Assembly (NCBI GenBank): GCA_028874335.1
Contig: JAPPJY010000096.1
Coordinates: 80,478 to 144,477 of the forward strand
From: Gemmatimonadota bacterium
GTDB lineage: Bacteria; Latescibacterota; UBA2968; GCA-2709665
Direction of reading: 5' to 3'
DNA: 64,000 nt
Shown here: piece by piece, positions 15,949 through 23,519 of the stretch
Numbering within the stretch: position 1 is the first letter of the stretch
Layout of the letters: every line of letters starts with the position of its first letter
Program-made: the position numbers and the translations under genes
The notes under the pieces: model-generated
Databases searched by the model: none
What the model was told of the DNA's origin: nothing
What the model saw: only the letters and a program-made list of their open reading frames with translations

Positions 15949-18672
15949 CTACATGATCGATTTTCGACTCCTGGCTTTTGGTTCGATCAGCGTCACGATC
16001 CCTCCCGTGCCGTCCACCTCAACCTTACAACCATCGACGAACCTCCCCAGGTTCGAAGTGACAACCTTTACTACAGGCACTCGGCACTCCCGTGCGATCT
16101 GGCTGATATGGTTCATCCACATCCCCGGGGCGTCCGGAACGATGAGGCCACGCACCCGCAGCAGCATAGAGAACAGGAGCGGCACGTGCCAGTTGGTCGA
16201 TTGGACCGGCTTGACGAGGACCACCACGTTCCCACTACACGCTACGTCGTCTCCTTCTTCCAGTGTCTCGATTCGGCGCACGATACCCGTGCTGCGGCCC
16301 GGACCTGCAGGTGTTGCACTAATGACTTTTCCTTCCGCCTTCCCGGCTACGTTTGTGTCAGCAGCAACACGGGGCTTCGTCGTGGGTTCTTCTTCCGGCG
16401 CCTTTCCAAGGAAAGCCGGCGCGTCAAGGCGGTTGGCGTGTTCGTATTCACGCCGCCGTTTCAGCAACAGCCGTCGTCCTGTGGCGATGTCGCCTGTCAC
16501 GGCGATGACTTTCAAGTCGTCCACCGTGAAATACAAGACGTCGTCAATCTCATCGATCAGCCCGGCAGTCAACAGCACGCCCTGCTTGCTGCGAAAGAGG
16601 CGCCTTAGCCTTCTGGTCGGCACGCCCGAACGCAGAACGCGCTGGTTCAAAGCCGGTCCCCAGAACAGAGCCCAGTCGTAAAGTCGTTCAAGACGCCTCA
16701 ATTCGGCAGTCTGCGAAGCCAATGTCTCCCGAATCTCGGCCAAAGCCGCCTCACGCCGCCAGGTTGTCTCTTCTAAAACCCGGCCCACGGAAGGGGCGCC
16801 TTTGATTGCATTTCGAATAAGCCTCAGGATTTCACATGTCGGGTCGCGAAGGATTTCACAGGGAAACTCAAACTGCCACGGCGGAACCAGGCAGAAGCGA
16901 CCGCAGAAATCCTCAAGTGCCGCCGCAAACGCTTCTTGCATGTCTTTTTCAAACATGGCTGCGACAAACTCGTTCATACTCAGGCTCTCGAATCGCTTGC
17001 GTTCTGGTTCAAGCAATTTTGCCATCTTCTTTGCCTCCCCCATCAATACTTGGGGAAAATAGGGGTTCAACGCGGGGTGATGGCCAAGCGTCAGGTCGTT
17101 GACATCGACTTTGGGCGTATGTTTGTCAACAAAGTCATTTAGCAAGTTCCTGCAGTGATGCGCCAGAAACTGAGACGGTCCCGAAGTATCACCGAGGAGG
17201 CGCCATACTTCCTCCCGCACCCACAGGATTGCGTCAATTGCTCGTTCCAGCGTTCCTTCCTCGTTCTCCAGGCAGATCGCAGTATTTCCTACATCGTGAA
17301 TTCTCTCGTTCATGTTGCGCAAGAATGTGGACCGCAATTGAGGTTCGTTTTCGATCAGATACTGTTCCAGCTTTTCGGGAGGCATATGAGGCCATACGCC
17401 TTTTTCCTGAACCAGATAGCGATGTCCGTGGAAGTCCAACTCGGCAAAGCACTTTCGGAGGTAAGGCGTCTCGACGGGTCCCACCTCGAGCGAGCGGCTA
17501 TACCTCTCTGTGATCAGCTTATCCCGGTAGAACGGCAGCGTTACCGTCGCATCATCCCTTTTGAATGGAAAATGCCATTTTTTGGGAGGGCGCCACGTCC
17601 TATCCGCCAGGTGCGCTGGCAGGTGATGCGGAAAGAAAGCCGGAAGTGCCGTGATCGGCCTCACCTGTACGACGTGGATGCTCTCTTTTACTACGACCCA
17701 CTCGAGATCAACGCGTGTACCGAAGACCCTGTCGATCTGCAGACCTAACTGCGCGATTCGGCTCGCAATCTGGTCGCTCAGTGACGGTTCGCACTGCTGA
17801 TCTGGGGAAATGTCAATGTCTTCAATGCCGCTGACACGCGGGACCAGGGCGTTTTTCTTCGTTCTGATTTCACGACTGAGGATATCTCCCGTATTCCATT
17901 CAAACGAGAAACGATCAACCGGAATTTCTCCGGCAGACGCCATAAGGTCGCGTGCAAGACCGAATGACGATTCCGAAACGAACCGCCACGGATTTCCCGT
18001 CAGTGGGTCTGCGGTGTAGAGTACGCCGGCACTGTCAGCTCGAAGAAGTGGCTGAACGAGGACGGACATGGCATCCGGCTCAGGCTCAATACCCATTTTT
18101 CGTGCGTATTCAAGTGCGAGTGGCGCCCAGGCAGCACACCAGCACCTTTGAATTGCCTTCAGAAGTTCATGGAGTGATCGGATACCAAGGAAACTCTCAT
18201 ATACGCCCGCAAAGCTCGCACAGGCCGAGTCCTCGTAAATCGTCGATGAACGGACGGCTAATCCGTAGGGAGCATTTGAAGACAGGCACTCGGCAAACGG
18301 TGTAATCGCGTCGATTAAGGGTCGTGGGAATGAAGTTGCCAGTAGTTTTAGACGAAATGCCTGGTAATTTTCAACACGTCCTGAATGTGTCAGGCCCGTG
18401 GAACAATGAGTGAGTCTTCGCGCATGATTCAAAAGGTCGGATCGTGTAAGAAACAGGTTGAGTGCGTTCCGGGTTATTACAAATCCAGGAGGTACAGGGA
18501 ATCCGTGTTCGATGGCCCTGCCGAGATTGGCAGATTTGGCGCCGACTAACGAATAATCGAGCCCGGGTTGAAGTTGGACGACAAGCTCTCCGGATTGAGG
18601 ATCTCGAGGCATGTTTTCGCACCGTTCCTTTCCGTCGCCCCAACACAAAAAAGGATGCGCACAGGACGACAT
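15949..18672 (-). CDS. PEP/pyruvate-binding and PEP-utilising (PPDK/PpsA/Rph-like) enzyme (907 aa)
   Basis: Three-part phosphotransferase. Residues ~30-340: ATP-grasp PEP/pyruvate-binding domain (GAKSANLGRAIEHGFPVPPGFVIT; YGLAVRSSTIYEDSACASFAGVYESFLG; VLVQPLLRADSAGVLYTADPLTG; DLEWVVVKESIHVVQVRPI). A long helical middle follows (~350-780). Residues ~800-900 form a swivelling phospho-histidine domain (GNVVVLVKPVQSTNW; GLIVPDAPGMWMNHISQIARECRVPVV), where the usual T-SH context of the catalytic His reads MNH. Layout resembles rifampin phosphotransferase and PEP-synthase-like proteins; the substrate is not deducible. A start at Met21 (18612) is also possible, since AAAGGAA lies ~12 nt before it. 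It appears monocistronic and unrelated to the permease operons. Confidence 0.85.
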   Translation of the reverse strand: MSSCAHPFLCWGDGKERCENMPRDPQSGELVVQLQPGLDYSLVGAKSANLGRAIEHGFPVPPGFVITRNALNLFLTRSDLLNHARRLTHCSTGLTHSGRVENYQAFRLKLLATSFPRPLIDAITPFAECLSSNAPYGLAVRSSTIYEDSACASFAGVYESFLGIRSLHELLKAIQRCWCAAWAPLALEYARKMGIEPEPDAMSVLVQPLLRADSAGVLYTADPLTGNPWRFVSESSFGLARDLMASAGEIPVDRFSFEWNTGDILSREIRTKKNALVPRVSGIEDIDISPDQQCEPSLSDQIASRIAQLGLQIDRVFGTRVDLEWVVVKESIHVVQVRPITALPAFFPHHLPAHLADRTWRPPKKWHFPFKRDDATVTLPFYRDKLITERYSRSLEVGPVETPYLRKCFAELDFHGHRYLVQEKGVWPHMPPEKLEQYLIENEPQLRSTFLRNMNERIHDVGNTAICLENEEGTLERAIDAILWVREEVWRLLGDTSGPSQFLAHHCRNLLNDFVDKHTPKVDVNDLTLGHHPALNPYFPQVLMGEAKKMAKLLEPERKRFESLSMNEFVAAMFEKDMQEAFAAALEDFCGRFCLVPPWQFEFPCEILRDPTCEILRLIRNAIKGAPSVGRVLEETTWRREAALAEIRETLASQTAELRRLERLYDWALFWGPALNQRVLRSGVPTRRLRRLFRSKQGVLLTAGLIDEIDDVLYFTVDDLKVIAVTGDIATGRRLLLKRRREYEHANRLDAPAFLGKAPEEEPTTKPRVAADTNVAGKAEGKVISATPAGPGRSTGIVRRIETLEEGDDVACSGNVVVLVKPVQSTNWHVPLLFSMLLRVRGLIVPDAPGMWMNHISQIARECRVPVVKVVTSNLGRFVDGCKVEVDGTGGIVTLIEPKARSRKSIM

Positions 18673-18860
18673 AATCGTGAGGCAAGTCTATCTCACGCGT
18701 TATATCAGCCTGTCCGCACCCTTGAGTTCGTCAAAAGTGCCATGGACGGCGGGATGTTATGGTCGGTCCAATATAGTGAAAACGCCCGGCCAGGGCAAAT
18801 GTATTACCTGGCGATATTAATGCGAACTTCCACAAATCTGCAGACATTGAGGAATTGGAA

Positions 18861-19088
18861 ATGCAGAAAATCTACCTGACAGAAGCTGAATCCTGACTCG
18901 CCGAACTGGTTAAAGAAGCGACAAATGGCGAAGAGATCATCATCGCCCAGACAGACGGTGCTGCCGTAAAGCTCGTTGCACTGTCGCAGGATAATCCAAC
19001 ACCAAAACACGGGAGCGCGAAGGGTCTCGTCGAGATGTCTGATGATTTCGACAAACACCTCGACTATTTCCAGGGCAATTTTCCGTAA
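18861..19088 (+). pseudogene. Phd/YefM-type antitoxin gene broken by one in-frame TGA
   Basis: ATG at 18861 begins MQKIYLTEAES, then TGA at 18894-18896, then the same frame continues LAELVKEATNGEEIIIAQTDGAAVKLVAL.. and ends GSAKGLVEMSDDFDKHLDYF..FP at TAA 19086. This matches Phd/YefM antitoxins over their whole ~75-residue length, including the C-terminal toxin-binding G-S-A-K-G-L-x-x-M-S-D-D-F-D. No VapC/Doc toxin follows; 19089 onward is low-complexity pyrimidine DNA. It is therefore an orphan, once interrupted. A sequencing error or UGA recoding cannot be excluded from sequence alone. Confidence 0.75.
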
Positions 19089-19104
19089 AGCATCTCCTTA
19101 CCTC

Positions 19105-19205
19105 GATCGTCTCGCGTCTCACATCTTGCCTCTTTTCTTCCTTCTTCCTTCCTCCTTTTTCCTTCTCTCGTCTTCCCGCCTTTTGCTGACCGCTAATAGC
19201 TGACG
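19105..19205. repeat. Pyrimidine-rich tract ending in GCTGA-type repeat
   Basis: CTTTTCTTCCTTCTTCCTTC-like DNA followed by TGCTGACCGCTAATAGCTGACGG. The same two sequence types recur at 19563-19774 (pyrimidine tract), 56329-56355 (pyrimidine) and around the four-helix-bundle gene (GCTGA). No gene is seen. Confidence 0.7.
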
Positions 19206-19296
19206 GATGATTGTTATTTCCTGGAACAAATATCCACGGAAAACGATCAAATCCATGAAACCAATGATATTCCTACTTCAAAAGGGGGTGGTGACC

Positions 19297-19371
19297 GTGC
19301 CACAGATCAAACGGCGAAGACGCCGCCCGAGGCTCGTATTCGTCAAGGGTCAAAGGCGGCCAAAGGGATGA
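19297..19371 (+). CDS. Micro-ORF, 24-residue arginine-rich peptide
   Basis: GTG start with an excellent Shine-Dalgarno (AAGGGGG at 19282-19288, 8 nt spacing). The 24-residue product begins MPQIKRRRRRPRLVFVKG and ends QRRPKG: twelve of 24 residues are Arg or Lys, in the style of very small ribosomal or RNA-binding proteins. The stop at 19369-19371 is followed after 13 bp by a strong rho-independent terminator. The frame has two more upstream GTG codons (19288, 19291), which lie inside the Shine-Dalgarno and are poorer starts. I cannot match it to a family. It could alternatively be the 3' part of a small RNA that happens to be open. Confidence 0.5.
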   Translation: MPQIKRRRRRPRLVFVKGQRRPKG

Positions 19372-19384
19372 ATTTTCGCAAAGA

Positions 19385-19418
19385 ACCGCCGGTCTCGGAA
19401 AGAGGCCGGTGGTTTTTT
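19385..19418 (+). terminator. Rho-independent terminator after the micro-ORF
   Basis: ACCGCCGGTCTC-GGAAA-GAGGCCGGTGGT forms a 12-bp stem (two G-U pairs) followed directly by TTTTTT. It points rightward and closes a transcript that can contain only the micro-ORF or an RNA in its place. Confidence 0.85.
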
Positions 19419-19562
19419 GCAATCAACCCTCCGCAAGCGGGTAGACGTAAGACGTTTGAGGTGAAGACTGCCACTAGAGGTTTCTTCTTGTGCCGGAGGC
19501 AAGGAGGGATAAAGCATCGGGCGGAGATCTCTTCTATCGTGACTAGCCCTCTGCAGGCTCAC

Positions 19563-19774
19563 GCCTCCGCCTTTTCCTCTTGCTTCTTCCTTCTACCTTT
19601 TTCCTTCTTCCCTCTTTTTACCCTCTCCCGTCTACCTGCTCTTCAGCCTCTTCTTCTGCCTTCTTCCTTTTTCCTTCTTCCTTCTTTTCACCCTCTCCCG
19701 TCTACCCGCTCTTCAGCCTTTTCTTCTTCCTTTTTCCTTCATCCTTCTTCCTTTTTTCCTTGCCCTCTCCAATC
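19563..19774. repeat. Tandem pyrimidine tract, ~75-90-bp period
   Basis: Two imperfect tandem units share CCCTCTCCCGTCTAC, GCTCTTCAGCC and runs of CTTCTTCCTTTTTCC. Almost entirely C/T on the plus strand, it ends at the MFS stop codon. The minus-strand equivalent (GGAAGAAGGAAAAAGGAAG) is a widespread bacterial intergenic repeat. 19419-19562 holds no gene that I can support. Confidence 0.75.
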
Positions 19775-20935
19775 TCACCGCTCTTTCGGTATTTTGAATA
19801 CCAGCAGAACACCGGCGAACAACAGAACCGCGCTGATTTCGAATGCCCGCCGCAGGCCGTAGGCGTCGCCCATCATCCCAAGCAACAGCATTGCCAGCCC
19901 TCTGAGCGCGAAACCCCCGCCCATGTAGATCCCGTTGGCGAACGCCCGGTTTTCGGGACAGCTTTCCTGCACCATCGCCATGACCACGGGACCCGTCGAG
20001 AGCGCGGCAAAGCCCAGAACGACCAGGACGGGAAACAGGACCCAGCCCTGGCTGTCGAGAAAGACAAAGAGCAGAATGGGCGTCACGATCATCGAGAAGC
20101 CCAGCACCCGCCTGCGCCCCAGCCTGTCGCTCACCCATCCGCCGATCAGCGCCCCAGCGATGCCCGCGCCTTCCAGGACCGAAAGAGACGCGCCGGCCAG
20201 CCACAAACTCGCGCCCTCTTCGCTCAGGAACGTGGGCAGAAATGCGGTGAGCGAGGCCAACGTAAACGCACGGACGAAAACGATGCCGGACAGCGGGACC
20301 ATAACGGGCGCCATGCGTTTCAGGGCGGAACGCCATGGCAGCGCCTTGTAGAAGGAAAATGCCTGCGCCCCGACGCGCCTCATCCGCAACAACAGGACCA
20401 CCGACGCAAGAAGGCCGACGGGGATCAGATAGGCCGTTCCCAAGATCCCCCACAGGCCGATGACGCTTACGATCAGAATCGGACCCAGGGTGCGGCCGAG
20501 TTCACCGCACAGCATCCAGATACCCATGCCGCGCCCCAGGTTCGGCCCCGACAGCGTTCCGGTCATTGCCGGTCCGACGGCGTGAAAGGCAGCCGAACTG
20601 AAGCCGGCGATCAACAGGAGCGCGACCAGCGTCGAGTACCCGCCGGCCACGCCGAGTAAACTCATCACGATGCCGGTGACCGCGGGTCCGAGGATGACCA
20701 GAAAGCGCAGATTCGAGCGGTCCGCCCGAAGTCCGATAATCGGCTGAAATACCGACGGCGCCTGCCTCACGACCATCAGCATGCCCGCCTCGGTCTTGGT
20801 CAGCGACATGGACTGGATGAAGACCGGCAGGAGGGGCGCCAGGAATCCGCTGTATGTATCGTGCACGGCGTGCCCGCCAGAAAGCATGAGCACGTCGGTG
20901 GTCTGAATTCGATCCCCCTGTCGTTTCTGCGACAT
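19775..20935 (-). CDS. MFS transporter, fosmidomycin-resistance-like (386 aa)
   Basis: Major facilitator with about 12 hydrophobic segments. The N-terminal GGHAVHDTYSGFLAPLLPVFIQSMSLTKTEAGML fits the Fsr-like branch (H-x-x-HD-x-Y). Also seen: the loop 2-3 region LRADRSNLR, and the second-half GWVSDRLGRRRVLG, the MFS A-like G-x-x-x-D-R-x-G-R-R. Length is normal for the family. The substrate is not deducible; multidrug or metabolite efflux is inference. The leader contains a terminator-like hairpin just before the start (20944-20974), so expression may be attenuated or depend on a promoter within the hairpin region. Confidence 0.88.
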   Translation of the reverse strand: MSQKRQGDRIQTTDVLMLSGGHAVHDTYSGFLAPLLPVFIQSMSLTKTEAGMLMVVRQAPSVFQPIIGLRADRSNLRFLVILGPAVTGIVMSLLGVAGGYSTLVALLLIAGFSSAAFHAVGPAMTGTLSGPNLGRGMGIWMLCGELGRTLGPILIVSVIGLWGILGTAYLIPVGLLASVVLLLRMRRVGAQAFSFYKALPWRSALKRMAPVMVPLSGIVFVRAFTLASLTAFLPTFLSEEGASLWLAGASLSVLEGAGIAGALIGGWVSDRLGRRRVLGFSMIVTPILLFVFLDSQGWVLFPVLVVLGFAALSTGPVVMAMVQESCPENRAFANGIYMGGGFALRGLAMLLLGMMGDAYGLRRAFEISAVLLFAGVLLVFKIPKER

Positions 20936-20943
20936 TGGCGCAC

Positions 20944-20974
20944 CAAAATAAAAAGCGGTCCTGAATGACCGCTT
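20944..20974 (-). terminator. Rho-independent terminator or attenuator in front of the MFS gene
   Basis: On the minus strand AAGCGGTC-ATTCAG-GACCGCTT is followed by TTTATTTT, and the MFS ATG comes only ~9 nt later. It may end transcription arriving from the BNR_4 gene. Its closeness to the start codon leaves almost no room for a promoter between them, so an attenuator role is possible. Confidence 0.65.
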
Positions 20975-21626
20975 ACAAATTCCCCATCAGATGGTCGGAT
21001 TCGGATTGATTCAAGATACGTCGCGCCGACGGTTCAGGGAATGAGAAATATCACGCACGGAACGACGCCTTTACTCAAACCACAAGGCATCCAGGCGGTT
21101 CGTTCAGACTGTCATGCGGAAGAAACCGGTCCGAGGGTGGGGCGGACATTCCTGTCTGCCCACGTCATGGCGTTCTGTCGGCATGGATACAGATTGATGA
21201 AGTCACCAAAATGACGAAGCGTCCGCGCACAGGTTCGTCTACAAAGGCCATATGCGACACGTCCAATCGAGCAGACGGGAGATTCTTCGACTCCGCTCAG
21301 AATGACATGTTTTGCAGAAAACATTGTCGAAACGCTGAGCCCACACCTCCGCCTAAACTGTCATCCAGAGGAGGCCTGGGTGCAACGTCCAGGAAACACA
21401 TCCGTGACACGTAAGACCAGATTGTCATGCGCAGGAGTCCCCCAGGCCGACGAAGGATCTACTGCAGCATGGGATCAACCCCACGCGACTTGCACGTATC
21501 CATTCCTGAGAGGCAGCACGTCCGCCTCATGGAGGGAACTGCGGTAGCGGAAGATTGTTCGAATTCGCTCAGAATGACATGACTTTCCTTAGACGTCCCC
21601 GGGCCGGTCCCTGCTGGCGAATCGAT
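20975..21626. repeat. Intergenic repeat block with families R3, R1 and R2
   Basis: No gene in 650 bp. It contains one R3 hairpin (21137-21163: GGGCGGACA-TTCC-TGTCTGCCC), one R1 copy (21213-21309: starts GACGAAGCGTCCGCGC, ends GAGATTCTTCGACTCCGCTC-AGAATGACATG) and one R2 copy (21357-21470: starts ACTGTCATCCAGAGGAGGCC, ends GACGAAGGATCTACTGCAGC). A second R1-like 3' end (TTCGCTCAGAATGACATGAC) lies near 21561. These families recur downstream of the permease genes. Confidence 0.8.
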
Positions 21627-23000
21627 TCAAACGCGCACCCAGTACAGGTGGTTGTCGATGGTCTCGCCCTCAACCGTGTATCGGGAATCGCCCAGCGTGT
21701 AGATGAAAGACGGACGGGCGCCTGGCGGGATAGGATTTGCGCCGTTCGGGCGTTCCAGGGAAGACATGAGTTGACCCTGTTCGGGGTCGAATGCGAGTAC
21801 CTCACGCGGCGTGAATGTCTTCCCGTAATCGGACGATTCGAGCCAGACGACGCGCGCGAGTTCCGGATGCTCGCGCAGCCAGAATGAGGGCAGGCCATAG
21901 ACGCCCGGGGACCAGTTCTCGTCCGGGTGCCCCAGGGCAACGAGCTGGGCGAGAATGCAAAGGACATCGTCGGACGTCATCACCGGCTTGAAGCCAAGTA
22001 CCCCCCAACCGGGCCAGTGCGACGCCACGGCCTCACCAAACGGCAGTTTGCGCCACCTCCCGGTGTCGAATGTCTTCAGGAAGGCGCGACAGGGCGTGGG
22101 TGTGTGGCGAACGTAGCCGACGTAGGGTCGGTCCTTTGAGTCGACGGCCATGCCGCAGTGGTCAATGCCGGGCTTGGGGTTGTTGCTTTCACCCTCCTCC
22201 AACAGGTCGAGCGTGTCCGACGTCGCCGGAAGCGGAACCGGCGCCCCGTCGGCCTTCTGCCAGGTGCGTCCGAAGTCGAAGGAGCGCATGTACCCCACGG
22301 CCTGGTACAGACCGGCCACGTCACGCGGGTGCTCCCCCGCATTCGCCTTTCGACTCAGGAAAAAGGCCATGCTCATGTGCATTTTCTTCCGGCCCGGGCC
22401 CCAGACCATGTCGTTGTTCATGCCCGTGTACCCGGTGAAACGCGGCTGCCGGGTCACGACCAGTCCGCGGCTTTGCCACGGACCGGCAGGCGGTCTCTCC
22501 CAGAACTCCATACCGTTGTGGCCGCCGTCGCGAGCGGCGAGGTGCAACGTGTCGTCGGGGCCGCACAGGAGCACGGGATAGGTGTTTCGGCCGAAAGCCT
22601 CGGGGGAGGTCCAGGCCGACGCGTCGTGCGGCCGCAGCGATCGCTGGTATTGCAGAGGCGAGTTGTGACCTCCCATGACCACGTGAAGGTAGCCCCGGCT
22701 ATCCACCGCAAGGGTGGGACGGGAATGCTCGTCGACGCCCTCGGCCAGGATGGCGCCCGCGGTCCACCGGCCGGTTTCAAGATCGAGCGTGCTGACCCGG
22801 GCGAAGTACCTCTGATTGTACGAGTCCTGCCAGGCGACGTGGGTTCTGCTGCAGCAGGTGACAATCTTGTTCCCCGGCCCCTGGCTTGCGCGTTCCCCGG
22901 CGATCACGGACAGCAACGCGTCGCCGCGGTCGCGCTTGGCAGCGGCGAACGGATCTGCGACATTGCAGTTCTGGATACGTTCGAAAAATTCAGTCTCCAA
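21627..23000 (-). CDS. BNR_4-type beta-propeller protein (sialidase/lyase-like, ~457 aa)
   Basis: Seven-bladed-propeller protein of the BNR_4 group, which includes ulvan and related polysaccharide lyases and many uncharacterised proteins. Repeats of the type 'S-x-D-x-G-x-T-W/F' are visible: RPTLAVDSRGYLHVVMGGH, RSFDFGRTWQKADG, MAVDSKDRPYVGYVRH, WLESSDYGKTFTPRE. His-rich turns (GGHNSPLQYQRS, DGGHNGMEFWE, GIDHCGMAVDS) could be active-site or metal ligands. No signal peptide is evident. The start is probably TTG at 23000, because AAGGAGG lies 7-9 nt before it; an in-frame ATG eight codons upstream (23024) contains that Shine-Dalgarno. It is likely part of polysaccharide use together with the heparinase at 56.7 kb, though unlinked here. 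Confidence 0.75.
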   Translation of the reverse strand: METEFFERIQNCNVADPFAAAKRDRGDALLSVIAGERASQGPGNKIVTCCSRTHVAWQDSYNQRYFARVSTLDLETGRWTAGAILAEGVDEHSRPTLAVDSRGYLHVVMGGHNSPLQYQRSLRPHDASAWTSPEAFGRNTYPVLLCGPDDTLHLAARDGGHNGMEFWERPPAGPWQSRGLVVTRQPRFTGYTGMNNDMVWGPGRKKMHMSMAFFLSRKANAGEHPRDVAGLYQAVGYMRSFDFGRTWQKADGAPVPLPATSDTLDLLEEGESNNPKPGIDHCGMAVDSKDRPYVGYVRHTPTPCRAFLKTFDTGRWRKLPFGEAVASHWPGWGVLGFKPVMTSDDVLCILAQLVALGHPDENWSPGVYGLPSFWLREHPELARVVWLESSDYGKTFTPREVLAFDPEQGQLMSSLERPNGANPIPPGARPSFIYTLGDSRYTVEGETIDNHLYWVRV

Positions 23001-23519
23001 CTGGTCTCCTCCTTCGCTATTCATCTAGCGCCGGGTGCAATATCCATCGGCGCAATCTGGCCGTGCGGTGTCGGCTCTGCCTGTTATGCTGGCGAAGCCG
23101 GTGTGAGGGTGGGGCGGACATTCCTGTCTGCCCACGTCAAGATTCTTCTGTCGAATTACGGAAACAAGGAGAAATCGCAAGGCTGTCGAAGCGTCCGCGC
23201 AGGTAAGCTTAGTGCCGGGCATTTCGACATTCCGACAAGCTCAATGCAAGCATAATCAATGACCCAGTTTCAGCGAGACGGGATGAATCGGCGGGAGAAT
23301 GGTTGCGTATTTCTATTTAATCACCACCAACAACATACCCGCAATATCAACTGTCAATCCCCGAGGACATTCAGCACTGAGTAAAGAGGCTGCTGGCGCA
23401 GATTTCGAAGTCCAACAGTGAGGAAACTCCGGATCATATCCGCGTCACATTCAGACTACAAGAAGGAATGCCTTACGTTTGCGATGCTCGCTTCTGCGTG
23501 TACAACTGATCTATTGACA
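23001..23519. repeat. Intergenic region with R3 hairpin and partial R1
   Basis: R3 at 23109-23135 and a truncated R1 5' end at ~23182-23200 (GCTGTCGAAGCGTCCGCGCA). The rest (23260-23519) is lower-GC DNA with no gene or clear structure that I can support. It separates the BNR_4 gene from permease 4. Confidence 0.65.
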
